This document shows positions 44,931-53,843 of a DNA stretch of 64,000 bases, piece after piece. Under the pieces are notes generated by a model. That model saw only the letters and a program-made list of their open reading frames with translations, was not told the DNA's origin and did not search any database. This DNA is from Cupriavidus sp. BIS7 (GTDB lineage: Bacteria; Pseudomonadota; Gammaproteobacteria; Burkholderiales; Burkholderiaceae). Made by a program: the position numbers and the translations under genes. Each line of letters opens with the position of its first letter. The first letter of the stretch is position 1. The stretch covers positions 62,001 through 126,000 of the forward strand of contig NZ_ALOU01000016.1 in assembly GCF_000292345.1 (NCBI RefSeq). The letters are read 5' to 3'.

Positions 44931-45527
44931 ATGCTGCAAACCGCCGCGCTGGCTGCAGGCATGTCCTGGGCCAGCGGCCTGCGCCTTTACCTGGCCGTGC
45001 TGACTGCGGGCGTGCTGGCCCGCCTGGGCTGGCTCGACCTGCCGCCCGGCCTGCACGTGCTTGAGTCCTGGTGGGTCATCGGTATTGCTGGTGCGATGGC
45101 CGTGGCCGAGTTCGTGGCGGACAAGGTGCCGGGATTCGACACGGTCTGGGATGGCATCCAGACCTTCATCAGGATTCCCGCCGGGGCGATCCTGGCGGCA
45201 GCCGCGTTCGGGCAGCTCGATCCACAGTGGATGGTGGCCGCGGGCCTGATTGGCGGCACGCTGGCCGGCACCGCGCATGCAACCAAGGCGGGTACGCGTG
45301 CATTGATCAATGTATCGCCCGAACCATTTTCGAACTGGGTTGCCTCATTCACCGAAGACATCACCGCGGCCGGCGGGCTGCTGCTGGCGTTCTTCCTGCC
45401 CGTTGTATTCCTGGTCCTGCTGGTTCTGTTCCTGATCGTCGCCGCCTGGCTGCTGCCGAAGCTGTGGCGCGGCGTGCGGCGGCTTCATGCAAGCCTGCGC
45501 GGCAATGCCGACAACCAGCGTCCATAG
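44931..45527 (+). CDS. DUF4126 membrane protein
   Basis: A 198-aa protein with about four to five hydrophobic segments: MSWASGLRLYLAVLTAGVLA, ESWWVIGIAGAMAVAEFVADKV, AILAAAAFGQL and GLLLAFFLPVVFLVLLVLFLIVAAW. The pattern, including EFVADKVPGFDTVWDGIQTFIRIPAGA, matches DUF4126, whose members are membrane proteins of unknown role. The next gene begins 4 bp after the stop, so the pair is probably an operon. GAGGA lies before the ATG. Confidence 0.8.
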   Translation: MLQTAALAAGMSWASGLRLYLAVLTAGVLARLGWLDLPPGLHVLESWWVIGIAGAMAVAEFVADKVPGFDTVWDGIQTFIRIPAGAILAAAAFGQLDPQWMVAAGLIGGTLAGTAHATKAGTRALINVSPEPFSNWVASFTEDITAAGGLLLAFFLPVVFLVLLVLFLIVAAWLLPKLWRGVRRLHASLRGNADNQRP

Positions 45528-45531
45528 ATCG

Positions 45532-48099
45532 ATGCCGATGCCGACCCAAGATTCTGTCCCCGTTCCTCATGCGAGTTTCTCCGCCTGGCGGCAGGCCCTG
45601 CGCATGGCCCGCCGCGACTGGCTTGCAGGGGAACTGACGCTGCTGCTGTTCGCGCTGGTGCTGGCGGTGGCGGCGCTGACCAGCGTGGGCTTTCTGGCCG
45701 ACCGGATGCGGCTGGGGCTGGAGCGTGACGCGCGCCAGATGATCGCCGCCGATGTGCTGCTGCTTTCAGACCAGCCATTCGATGCGGTCTTTATCGAGCG
45801 CGCCCGACAGGATGGGCTCCAGGTGGCCCAGACCATCACGTTCCCGAGCATGGCCACGGCGCGCGTCAACGGCGCGCCGGCGCACGGCGAAGCCGCCAGC
45901 CAACTGGCTGCGCTGAAGGCCGTGACCGATGGCTACCCGCTGCGCGGCAGGCTCAAGGTCTCAAGCCAGCCTGGCGGCGCCGAGACGGTGGCGGAGGGCA
46001 TTCCGGCACCGGGCACGGTGTGGGTGGATGAAGCCTTGCTGAGCGCGCTTGGCCTGCGCGTTGGCGACGGCCTGCAACTTGGCAGCAAGACGTTCCGCAT
46101 CGAGCGGATCATCACGCAGGAACTCGATCGCGGCGCGGGCTTCATGAACTTCGCGCCGCGCGTGCTGCTGCCGATGTCCGACCTGGAGGCCACGAAGCTG
46201 ATCGGGTGGGGCAGCCGGGTGACGTACCGCTTGCTCGTGGCCGGTCCTGACGTCGCTGGCGAGCAGTATCGCAAATGGGCAGTCGGCGAGATCGAACAGC
46301 GCCATCTGCGCAATACGCGTGTGGAGTCGCTTGAAACGGGCCAGCCGCAGATGCGTGCCACGCTCGACCGTGCAGAGCGCTTTCTGTCGCTGGTGGCGGT
46401 GCTGTCGTCGATGATCGCGGCGGTGGCGATCGCGATGTCCGCGCGCCGGTATATGCAGCGCCATACCGATGCCTGCGCGGTCTACAAGTGCCTGGGCCTT
46501 TCTCGTCGGCAGATCCTGGCGGCATTCGGCATCGAGTTCGTGCTGCTCGGGCTTGGCGGCGCGCTGGTCGGCGTTGTGCTTGGCTACCTGGCGCACTATG
46601 GGCTGCTGCTGTCCCTTGGCGGGCTGTTGCGCGTGAGCCTCCCGCAGCCATCGGCCATTCCCGCGCTGGTCGGCGTGGCGGCGGGGCTGGTTCTGCTGAC
46701 GGGCTTCGCATTGCCGCCGCTGCTGGCGCTGACACGCGTGGCGCCGCTACGCGTACTGCGGCGCGATATCGGCCTGCCGTCCGTGTCGGTGTGGGCTGCC
46801 TACACGCTGGGGTTGGGCGCGTTCGTCTCGCTGTTGCTGGTAGCCGCACGCGATCTGAAGCTTGGGCTGACCACGGCTGGTGGGTTTGTCGGCGCGGGCA
46901 TTGCGTTTGCGCTGCTGGCGCTGGGCCTGCTGCTGGTGCTGTCGCGCGGCATGCGTGGCCGCGTGCGTGGCAACGTCGGCTGGCGCTTCGCGCTGGCCGT
47001 GCTCGAACGGCGCCGCGGCGTCACCGTGCTGCAGACGGTGGCGCTGGCCGTCGGCCTGATGGCGCTGCTGCTGCTGGGCATGACGCGCAATGATCTGGTC
47101 GACTCGTGGCGCAGCGCCACGCCCGCCAATGCGCCGAATCGATTCGTCATCAACATCCAGCCCGATCAGCGCGATACCTTGCACGCGATGCTGGCGAAGA
47201 ACGGCGTCGACGATCTGCTCTATCCGATGGTGCGAGGCCGGCTGACACAGATCGGCAGCCGGCCAATCCACGCCGACAGCTATCCCGAGGGGCGGGCGCG
47301 CAACCTGGTGGAGCGCGAGTTCAACCTGTCGTACATGGACAAGCTCCCAGACGGCAATCAGGTTGTTGCCGGGCGATGGGGCGATGGCCCCGACGGCGCG
47401 TCGGTCGAAGAGGGCATCGCCAAGACGCTGCATATCAAGCTTGGCGATACGCTGCGGTTCGACGTGGCGGGGCAGGTCGTGGAGGCCCCTGTCACGTCGT
47501 TGCGCAAGCTCGACTGGGGCTCGATGCGCGTGAACTTCTTCGTGATCCTGCCGGTGGCCAAGATGCAGGGCCTGCCCCAGACCTATATCACCGCGTTTCA
47601 CCTGCCGCCTGCCAAGGCCGCACTCGGCAATCAACTTACGGCCGCGTTCCCGAATATCACGGTGGTCAACACCGACCTGATCCTGCGGCAAATCCAGGAC
47701 GTGCTTGACCAGGTGATTGCCGCAGTGCAGTTCCTGTTTGTATTCACGCTGCTGGCCGGTGTGACCGTGCTTTACGCGGCGCTTTCCGGCGCGCGCGATG
47801 AGCGCAAGCGGGACGCCGGGCTGCTCAAGGCACTGGGCGCGTCGGCTGCGCTGGTGCGCCAGACGCAGTACGCGGAATTTCTCGTGGTCGGTGGTCTGGC
47901 GGGCCTGCTGGCCAGCCTGGGAGCGGTGGCGGTGGGCTGGGGGCTTTCGCAATACGTGTTCGACTTCCCATACCGCTTCAACGGGTGGATCGTACCGGTC
48001 GGCGTGGTTTCTGGCATGCTGTGCGCTTTTGCGGGCGGCTGGCTAGGTTTGCGCGAGGTATTGCGGCAACCGGCACTGGCCACGCTGCGCGATGTCTGA
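45532..48099 (+). CDS. FtsX-like ABC transporter permease (YbbP type)
   Basis: An 855-aa membrane protein with one N-terminal TM (LLLFALVLAVAALTSVGF) and two FtsX-like blocks near residues 285-420 and 720-850, each with TM-large loop-TM-TM order. The segment YKCLGLSRRQILAAFG and LLKALGASAALVRQTQYAE are the canonical FtsX/MacB coupling helices. In E. coli the YbbA ATPase is beside YbbP. Here I see no ATP-binding cassette gene, so it must work with a distant ATPase. ATG 45532 is chosen (or 45538). Confidence 0.85.
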   Translation: MPMPTQDSVPVPHASFSAWRQALRMARRDWLAGELTLLLFALVLAVAALTSVGFLADRMRLGLERDARQMIAADVLLLSDQPFDAVFIERARQDGLQVAQTITFPSMATARVNGAPAHGEAASQLAALKAVTDGYPLRGRLKVSSQPGGAETVAEGIPAPGTVWVDEALLSALGLRVGDGLQLGSKTFRIERIITQELDRGAGFMNFAPRVLLPMSDLEATKLIGWGSRVTYRLLVAGPDVAGEQYRKWAVGEIEQRHLRNTRVESLETGQPQMRATLDRAERFLSLVAVLSSMIAAVAIAMSARRYMQRHTDACAVYKCLGLSRRQILAAFGIEFVLLGLGGALVGVVLGYLAHYGLLLSLGGLLRVSLPQPSAIPALVGVAAGLVLLTGFALPPLLALTRVAPLRVLRRDIGLPSVSVWAAYTLGLGAFVSLLLVAARDLKLGLTTAGGFVGAGIAFALLALGLLLVLSRGMRGRVRGNVGWRFALAVLERRRGVTVLQTVALAVGLMALLLLGMTRNDLVDSWRSATPANAPNRFVINIQPDQRDTLHAMLAKNGVDDLLYPMVRGRLTQIGSRPIHADSYPEGRARNLVEREFNLSYMDKLPDGNQVVAGRWGDGPDGASVEEGIAKTLHIKLGDTLRFDVAGQVVEAPVTSLRKLDWGSMRVNFFVILPVAKMQGLPQTYITAFHLPPAKAALGNQLTAAFPNITVVNTDLILRQIQDVLDQVIAAVQFLFVFTLLAGVTVLYAALSGARDERKRDAGLLKALGASAALVRQTQYAEFLVVGGLAGLLASLGAVAVGWGLSQYVFDFPYRFNGWIVPVGVVSGMLCAFAGGWLGLREVLRQPALATLRDV

Positions 48100-48114
48100 C
48101 TTCCCTGTATTGCC

Positions 48115-48549
48115 ATGAGCACCGATTCCACCAACCAGCCTGAAAACCAGCCCGAGGACCAGCGGGAAGAAATCACCGCCTATGAACTGATCGGCGGCGA
48201 AGCGCGCGTGCGCGAGCTGGTTGACCGCTTCTACGACCTGATGGACCTGGAGCCGCAGTTCGCCGGGCTGCGCGCATTGCATCCGCCGTTGCTCGATGGA
48301 TCGCGCGACAAGCTGTTCTGGTTCCTGTGCGGCTGGCTGGGCGGGCCGAACTACTTCATCGAGCGCTTCGGTCATCCGCGTCTGCGCGCGCGCCATCTGC
48401 CGTTCGAGATCGGCACCAGCGAGCGCGACCAGTGGATGCGCTGCATGGCGCTGGCCATGCAGGACGTGAACCTGCCGGAAAACCTGCAGATGCGCCTGAT
48501 GGAGGCGCTGTTCCAGACCGCGGACTGGATGCGCAATGTTCCGCGATAG
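48115..48549 (+). CDS. Group II truncated hemoglobin
   Basis: A 144-aa globin of the 2-on-2 fold. Start region TAYELIGGEARVRELVDRFYDLMD is typical of trHbO. The proximal histidine is in RARHLPFEIG, and the tryptophan of the G helix in RDQWMRCM is conserved. Its role is binding O2, NO or peroxides in the cytosol. The DUF924 gene overlaps its end by 14 nt, and the permease ends 15 bp earlier, so the four genes from 44931 probably share a transcript. Confidence 0.92.
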   Translation: MSTDSTNQPENQPEDQREEITAYELIGGEARVRELVDRFYDLMDLEPQFAGLRALHPPLLDGSRDKLFWFLCGWLGGPNYFIERFGHPRLRARHLPFEIGTSERDQWMRCMALAMQDVNLPENLQMRLMEALFQTADWMRNVPR

Positions 48550-49147
48550 ACAGCCTGGACAGACGCCCGCGGCTGCGCAGGCTGTGCTCGATTTCTGGTT
48601 CGGGTTGCCGGGTTCGGCTGAGTGGAATGTCTCGCGGCGGGAATGGTTTGCCAAGTCCGATACCTTCGACGCGTTGATTCACGAGCGATTCCTGCCACTC
48701 TGGCAGGCGGCACATGACGGCGCCGAGGACGACTGGTCCGTGACGCCGGAAGGCGCCTGTGCCCGCATCGTGCTGCTGGACCAGTTCCCGCGCAACATGT
48801 TTCGCGGCGACCCGCGCAGCTTTGCCACCGATGGCATGGCGCTGGCAGTGGCACGCTGCATGCTGGATGCCGGCTGGGATCGCCAGTTGCCCACGCCTTG
48901 GCATCGCATGTTCTGCTACCTGCCGTTCGAGCATGCCGAATCGATCGACGCACAGGATATTTCGGTGCGCGAGACGATTGCATTGCGTGACGACACCGCC
49001 GGCGAGGTCGACGTGGCGGAATGGGCGGAAAAGCATCGCGAGATCATCGCGCGCTTCGGACGCTTCCCGCACCGCAATGCAGCGCTCGGGCGGATGAGCT
49101 CGGAGGCGGAGATCGCGTTCCTCAAGGAGCCCGGTTCGAGGTTCTGA
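48536..49147 (+). CDS. DUF924 family protein
   Basis: A 203-aa helical protein of the DUF924 family. The signature VLDFWFGLPGSAEW is near the N-terminus, followed by REWFAKSDTFDALIHERFLPLW, ARIVLLDQFPRNMFR and LPFEHAESIDAQ, all typical. The function is unknown; a TPR-like all-helix fold is known for the family. No signal peptide. It overlaps the hemoglobin gene by 14 nt. It is convergent with a DUF1120 gene with no gap. Confidence 0.88.
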   Translation: MFRDRQPGQTPAAAQAVLDFWFGLPGSAEWNVSRREWFAKSDTFDALIHERFLPLWQAAHDGAEDDWSVTPEGACARIVLLDQFPRNMFRGDPRSFATDGMALAVARCMLDAGWDRQLPTPWHRMFCYLPFEHAESIDAQDISVRETIALRDDTAGEVDVAEWAEKHREIIARFGRFPHRNAALGRMSSEAEIAFLKEPGSRF

Positions 49148-49831
49148 TCAGAGATACTGGATCGTGAACGTCGCCAGGCCGTCGACGGGTATCTGACGGT
49201 TCAGCGTCGGGAGGTCGGCCTTGCGGTTCAGTGCCAGTTCCACGAAGTACTGCTGTGTGATAGTGGTGAAGCTGGAGGGCGCGCCGCCGTTCGTCGCCGA
49301 CCAACTGTGGAGGCGCGTTGGCGTGATCGCATTACTTTGATTTACCCCACGAATCCATGTGGCCCCGTTGTCGTTCGAGACAACTGGATAGGCGGTGGCT
49401 CCATCTGCCTGTCCGTTGGCAGTGCGGTAGATCATGTAGCCGCCGATGTTCCTCCCATCGACGCTGCCGGCGCCGAACATGGCGGCATCGTTCTGGTTCG
49501 TGTACAGGAAGTACCCCATGCCTTCTGGCGTGGTCCCCGGGCGGCCATCCGTGACGGAAAGGGCTACCTTGGCCGCTGCATCGCAAGTCAGGGTCGCGGT
49601 AATGGACTGTCTGGGAAATTTTGTGAAGTTTGTGTCGCTGAGTCTGGACGCCATGATGACGCCGAAATCGACTTCGCCGTTATTGGAGAAGCTCAGGTCG
49701 CAGGACACCGGCAGCATATCGGCGCGCAGCCGGAATTCGGCGGTGGAGGCGGCCAATGCGCCATGGCTGAGGAGCATGCCACTGGCAATGCCAATGGCGT
49801 TGATGATGGGAATCAAGCGGCGGGTATTCAC
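49148..49831 (-). CDS. DUF1120 secreted protein, copy B
   Basis: A 227-aa homologue of the proteins at 44151 and 51478, on the opposite strand. It starts at GTG 49831 behind GGAG. The signal peptide has the core IINAIGIASGMLLSHGALA. The conserved features are LPVSCDLSFSNNGEVDFG, TCDAAAKVALSVTDGRPGT, NDAAMFGAGSVDG and a terminal DGLATFTIQYL. The upstream element of copies A and C is not found in the same orientation before it. Function unknown. Confidence 0.82.
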   Translation of the reverse strand: MNTRRLIPIINAIGIASGMLLSHGALAASTAEFRLRADMLPVSCDLSFSNNGEVDFGVIMASRLSDTNFTKFPRQSITATLTCDAAAKVALSVTDGRPGTTPEGMGYFLYTNQNDAAMFGAGSVDGRNIGGYMIYRTANGQADGATAYPVVSNDNGATWIRGVNQSNAITPTRLHSWSATNGGAPSSFTTITQQYFVELALNRKADLPTLNRQIPVDGLATFTIQYL

Positions 49832-50042
49832 GGCAGTCTCCAGCGAAGTTCTTGCGGCACGCACTTGTGTTGCCGTATCTCGCTTTCGATTGTGGTCGTT
49901 CGCCGAAATCTGCTGAATAGTCGATCTCTTAAATTGCGCCGCATGGCCCACAGAGGATTGTGTCGTTCGGGCCGCTCGGGGGCAGCCCCGGACGCTTTGC
50001 TTATAATCCCAATCCTGCCGATTCAAAGTCGTTCCAATATCC

Positions 50043-50753
50043 ATGGAAGCCAAACCGCAAGCCGGACCGCGCCGTACCCGGGACCGCATTCTCGATGTCT
50101 CGCTGCGCCTGTTCAATGAAGTGGGCGAGCCCAACGTCACCACCACGACGATTGCGGAAGCCATGGAGATCAGCCCAGGCAATCTCTACTATCACTTCCG
50201 CAACAAGGACGACATCATCAACTCGATCTTCGTGCGCTTCGAGCAGGAGATGGAGCGGCGCCTGAAGATGCCGGAAGACCACAAGGCCACGCTTGGGGAG
50301 AGCTGGGGCTACCTGCAGTACATGTCCGAGTTCCTGTGGAACTACCGTTTCCTGTATCGCGACATCAATGACCTGCTGGCGCGCAACCGGATGCTGGAGA
50401 CCAACTTCAAGCGCATCGTGGAGCAGAAGAAGCGCTTTGCGCTCGAAATCTGCCGCCAGTTCCAGGAAGACGGCGACATGGAAGCCACGCCCGAGCAGGT
50501 GGATGCAATCTGCACCAACATCGTGGTGATCGCCACTTACTGGCTGTCGTTCCAGTTTGTGCAGCATCCGCGCCAGTACAACGATCCCGAGCAGATTCGC
50601 GGCTATCTGCACGGATCGAGCTATCACATCTTCTCGATCCTGGCACCGTACCTGCGCGGCAAGGCGCGCGATGCGTTCGACCAGCTCGCGCGCGAGTACG
50701 CCGCCCAAAAGGCAGAATCTGAGGCCGCGAAGGCTGACAAGGAAAGAAAGTGA
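50043..50753 (+). CDS. TetR-family regulator
   Basis: A 236-aa cytosolic regulator. The helix-turn-helix region is RRTRDRILDVSLRLFNEVG, then TTTTIAEAMEISPGNLYYHFRNKDDII, which is a well-formed TetR N-terminus ending in the YYHF motif. The C-terminal ligand domain is helical with charged ends (AKADKERK). It is coupled by a GTGA overlap to the LOG gene. The ligand and targets are unknown. Confidence 0.92.
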   Translation: MEAKPQAGPRRTRDRILDVSLRLFNEVGEPNVTTTTIAEAMEISPGNLYYHFRNKDDIINSIFVRFEQEMERRLKMPEDHKATLGESWGYLQYMSEFLWNYRFLYRDINDLLARNRMLETNFKRIVEQKKRFALEICRQFQEDGDMEATPEQVDAICTNIVVIATYWLSFQFVQHPRQYNDPEQIRGYLHGSSYHIFSILAPYLRGKARDAFDQLAREYAAQKAESEAAKADKERK

Positions 50754-51334
50754 AATCGGTTTGTGTCTATTGCGGGTCGAGCCCCGGCTTTCGCCCCGAG
50801 TACGCCGAAGCGGCGCACGCGCTGGGTCAGGCCATGGCGCAGCAGGGCCTGTCGCTGGTCTATGGCGGCGGCAAGGTGGGCCTGATGGGCGTCGTGGCGG
50901 ATAGTGTTCTGGCGCACGGCGGCACGGCCATCGGCATCATTCCGGATGCGCTGATGCAGAAGGAAGTGGGTCACCGCGGCCTGACGGAACTACACGTTGT
51001 GCGCAACATGCACGAGCGCAAGCAGATGATGGCTGACCGTGCCGATGCCTTTATCGCCATGCCTGGCGGCGTGGGCACCTTCGAAGAACTGTTTGAAACG
51101 TTCACGTGGGCGCAGCTCGGCTATCACGACAAGCCGATCGGCCTGCTCAACGTGGCGGGGTTCTACGATGGAATGCTCTCGTTCCTGAGCCACACGGTGG
51201 GCGAGGGCTTCCTGAAACAGGTGCATGCCGACATGCTGCACGTGTCGCCTTCCCCGGCAGACCTGCTAGGCAAGCTGGCCGCGGCGCCACGCGTGCATGT
51301 GGACAAGTGGCAGGAAGGCCGCGAGAAGGCCTGA
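50750..51334 (+). CDS. LOG-family protein (cytokinin riboside 5'-phosphate phosphoribohydrolase type)
   Basis: A 194-aa Rossmann-like enzyme. The family motifs are clear: VCVYCGSSPG at the N-terminus, YGGGKVGLMG and the catalytic PGGVGTFEELFE. LOG proteins cleave the ribose-base bond of nucleoside monophosphates such as adenosine 5'-monophosphate derivatives. In bacteria many act on AMP or related nucleotides. GTG start overlaps the TetR stop by 4 nt. Confidence 0.92.
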   Translation: MKSVCVYCGSSPGFRPEYAEAAHALGQAMAQQGLSLVYGGGKVGLMGVVADSVLAHGGTAIGIIPDALMQKEVGHRGLTELHVVRNMHERKQMMADRADAFIAMPGGVGTFEELFETFTWAQLGYHDKPIGLLNVAGFYDGMLSFLSHTVGEGFLKQVHADMLHVSPSPADLLGKLAAAPRVHVDKWQEGREKA

Positions 51335-51398
51335 ATCAGTGCGGATTCTGCCCCGAGGGTGACCGTTCTTGACGCCATCCGGAAGCGGGCTGGCAATT

Positions 51399-51442
51399 TT
51401 GGCTGAATTGCGATTTTTTGTTGCCGCGGCGTGGTGAATACT
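51399..51442 (+). promoter_or_regulatory. Upstream element shared by two DUF1120 genes (copy C)
   Basis: TTGGCTGAATT (51399-51409) and GAATACT (51436-51442), 37 bp apart, stand 79 bp upstream of the ATG at 51478. An ATTTTTT run lies between. This repeats the arrangement before 44151. Confidence 0.55.
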
Positions 51443-51477
51443 CCGGATACCGTAACTCATGCATCGAGGAGATCATC

Positions 51478-52158
51478 ATGAAGCGTATCCACTATGGAAT
51501 CGCCGCACTTTTCGTCGCCCATTTAGCGGCTTTCGCCACGACGACTCTAGCGGCAGAATCGGCGGATCTGGCAGTCAAGGGTATGATCCGGCCTGCCGCG
51601 TGCGATATCTCACTTTCCGATAACGGCGCCGTCAACTTCGGCAATATTTTTGTCAAGGATCTTAGCGATACCACCTTCAACAGGATCGGCGGAAGAAACC
51701 TGACGCTGACAGTGACCTGTGATGCGGCGGCCATGTTCGGTATCACTGCCACGGATGGACGCGCGGGAACGGCTACGCCTGGCGCTGCTGCCTTCTTGCA
51801 TTCAAATCAGAACGACGCGGCTGCATTCGGTGTTGGTAGCGTGGATGGCACGAACGTTGGCGCGTACCTTCTCTATCGCTCGGCGGCCGCGAATGGCGAC
51901 GGCAATGCCATTGTGTCGCTTTCCACCAATAACGGCGGCACAACGTGGACCAGTGCCTGGGACGCCAACAATGCCTTTGTCCCGGGAGCCCGAATGCACG
52001 CCTGGGCAGCGACCGGCCAGACGGCCCCCGGCAGTTTCCAGAGCGTCAGCCAAACCTATACGGTGGCGCTTGCCCTGCCGAAGACTGGCGATTTGCCTGA
52101 TCTGACTCAAGCGGTGCCCATAGATGGTCTTGCCACCCTTACCATCAACTACCTTTGA
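51478..52158 (+). CDS. DUF1120 secreted protein, copy C
   Basis: A 226-aa secreted protein with GAGGAG before ATG 51478. The signal peptide (YGIAALFVAHLAAFATTTLA) is followed by AESADLAVKGMIRPAACD, almost identical to copy A at the cleavage site. Conserved features are two cysteines, NDAAAFGVGSVDG (shared with copy B) and a terminal DGLATLTINYL. No fimbrial assembly genes lie nearby. Function unknown. Confidence 0.82.
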   Translation: MKRIHYGIAALFVAHLAAFATTTLAAESADLAVKGMIRPAACDISLSDNGAVNFGNIFVKDLSDTTFNRIGGRNLTLTVTCDAAAMFGITATDGRAGTATPGAAAFLHSNQNDAAAFGVGSVDGTNVGAYLLYRSAAANGDGNAIVSLSTNNGGTTWTSAWDANNAFVPGARMHAWAATGQTAPGSFQSVSQTYTVALALPKTGDLPDLTQAVPIDGLATLTINYL

Positions 52159-52209
52159 TCGAGCAAGGTCGATATCCCATTGCGGACGTCGACCTACTTT
52201 GCCGCTGGG

Positions 52210-52707
52210 CTACCCGAACAGCATCCCCACCCACCGCACCACGTGCGGTCCGCCGATTGCGACCCACGTGCCGCCGCACAGGATCAACGCCAGCATCACC
52301 GCCGCGCTGCCGAAGTCCTTGGCGCGCTTGGACAGGCTGTGGCGCTCCAGCGAGATCCGGTCGATTGCCGCTTCCACGCTCGAATTGAGCAATTCCACGA
52401 TCAGCACCAGCAGCAGCGTGCCCAGCAGCATCACGCGCTCGACCACCGATACCGGCAGGATGAACGCGCACGGCGTCAGGATTGCCACCAGCGTCAGTTC
52501 CTGCCGGAATGCGCTCTCTTCCAGGACCGCATAGCGTAGCCCCGACATCGAGTTGATCGCCGCGTGCCATGCGCGTGTCAGGCCGCGATTGCCCTTGTGC
52601 GGATTGTTGGCGATCGAGTATTCGGTTTCCACTTCAGCCGCCACCTGGGCGGCGGTCGGCCGGTGCAGCGACGGATCGGGCGGTAGCGTGGGATGGGGCT
52701 TGGCCAT
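52210..52707 (-). CDS. dgkA: Diacylglycerol kinase (DgkA family)
   Basis: A 165-aa integral membrane kinase that phosphorylates diacylglycerol to phosphatidate. Three TM segments (LTLVAILTPCAFILP, VVERVMLLGTLLLVLIVELL, AAVMLALILCGGTW) and the active-site stretch ELLNSSVEAAIDR with KGNRGLTRAW upstream match DgkA. Its first 74 nt overlap the 3' end of the glycosyltransferase gene in a different frame. The first 40 residues are unlike E. coli DgkA, so a later start (for example GTG inside VETEYS) remains possible. Confidence 0.85.
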   Translation of the reverse strand: MAKPHPTLPPDPSLHRPTAAQVAAEVETEYSIANNPHKGNRGLTRAWHAAINSMSGLRYAVLEESAFRQELTLVAILTPCAFILPVSVVERVMLLGTLLLVLIVELLNSSVEAAIDRISLERHSLSKRAKDFGSAAVMLALILCGGTWVAIGGPHVVRWVGMLFG

Positions 52708-53752
52708 GATCGGGTGCGACGGAGGACGCCGGTTTGTCGGTTCCGTCCGCCACGGTTGGCAGCGGACGCAGATGGGCGAGGAACTGCTCGGACGCAGCGC
52801 GCCACGAGAATTTCTCCGCGTGGGCACGTGCCGTTGCGCGATCGATGCGCAATGCTTCCAGACAGGCCTCTCTCAAGTCTTCGTGCATCACGCCGGCAGG
52901 GCTGTCGCCGAGCACGTCGATCGGCCCGGTGACCGGATAGGCGGCGACGGGGAGCCCGCTGGCCAGTGCTTCGAGCAGGACCAGCCCGAATGTATCGGTG
53001 CGGCTCGGAAACACGAAGACGTCCGCCGAAGCATACACCTTCGCGAGTTCCGGTTGCTTCAGCACACCGAGGTAGTTTGCCGAGGGATAGCGTGCCTTCA
53101 GGCCCGCCAGCGCGGGGCCGTCGCCCACGACCCACTTCGAGCCCGGCAGATCAAGCTGCAGGAAAGCCTCGACGTTCTTTTCCACCGCCACGCGGCCAAC
53201 GTACAGGAAGATCGGATGCGCGGTGTTCAGGACGTTCGGCCGCTGTGCGGTGAACACGTCGAGATCGACGCCGCGCGTCCACAGCACCCCGTGCGTGATG
53301 CCATAGTCGTGCAGATCCTTGAGCACCACCGGCGTCGGTGCCATGACCGCGCGCGCCGGACCGTGGAACCAGCGCAGGAAGCGGTATGTCCAGGCCAGCG
53401 GAATGCCGAAGCGTGCCTGCACGTATTCCGGGAAGCGCGTGTGATAGGCCGTGGTGAACGGCAGGCCGTGCTGCATCGCGTAACGGCGCGCGGCCAGGCC
53501 GAGCGGGCCTTCAGTCGCAATGTGGAGCGCGTCGGGCTGGAACGCATCGATACGGCGGCGCACCTTGGCCGTCGGCAGCAGCGAAAGCCGGATTTCAGGG
53601 TAGGTCGGGCAGGGGACCGTCGTGAATTCGAGCGGCGTGATCAGGTCCACCATGTGGCCCATGGCCTCGAGTTCGCGGCGCGTGGATTTCAGCGTGCGCA
53701 CTACGCCGTTGACTTGCGGTTCCCATGCGTCGGTAACAATCAGGACTCTCAT
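52634..53752 (-). CDS. Glycosyltransferase family 4 protein
   Basis: A 372-aa GT-B fold transferase. It begins MRVLIVTDAWEPQVNGVV, a common start of GT4 enzymes. The later motifs are FLYVGRVAVEKNVEAFL, VFVFPSRTDTFGLVLLEALASGLPVAA with the retaining-GT E-x7-E, and GDGPALAGLK. It may glycosylate a lipid or exopolysaccharide. The strong AAGGAG before ATG 53752 fixes the start. It is followed by dgkA, which overlaps by 74 nt, and preceded by an LpxH-like phosphoesterase on the same strand. Confidence 0.9.
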   Translation of the reverse strand: MRVLIVTDAWEPQVNGVVRTLKSTRRELEAMGHMVDLITPLEFTTVPCPTYPEIRLSLLPTAKVRRRIDAFQPDALHIATEGPLGLAARRYAMQHGLPFTTAYHTRFPEYVQARFGIPLAWTYRFLRWFHGPARAVMAPTPVVLKDLHDYGITHGVLWTRGVDLDVFTAQRPNVLNTAHPIFLYVGRVAVEKNVEAFLQLDLPGSKWVVGDGPALAGLKARYPSANYLGVLKQPELAKVYASADVFVFPSRTDTFGLVLLEALASGLPVAAYPVTGPIDVLGDSPAGVMHEDLREACLEALRIDRATARAHAEKFSWRAASEQFLAHLRPLPTVADGTDKPASSVAPDHGQAPSHATARSVAAPADRRPGGG

Positions 53753-53843
53753 CGAATCTCCTTGCGCAAGCACCATGTTGTTGTTGGAGCGGACAGCGCA
53801 CGCACTTCGCTGGCGAAGGCGTGCAGGTAGTGGATTGGGGGTG

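Noticed and set aside
49900..49930. TGCTGAATA near the DUF1120 copy B as a third copy of the shared element
   Set aside because: It is on the opposite strand to the gene and lacks the second box at the 37-bp distance.
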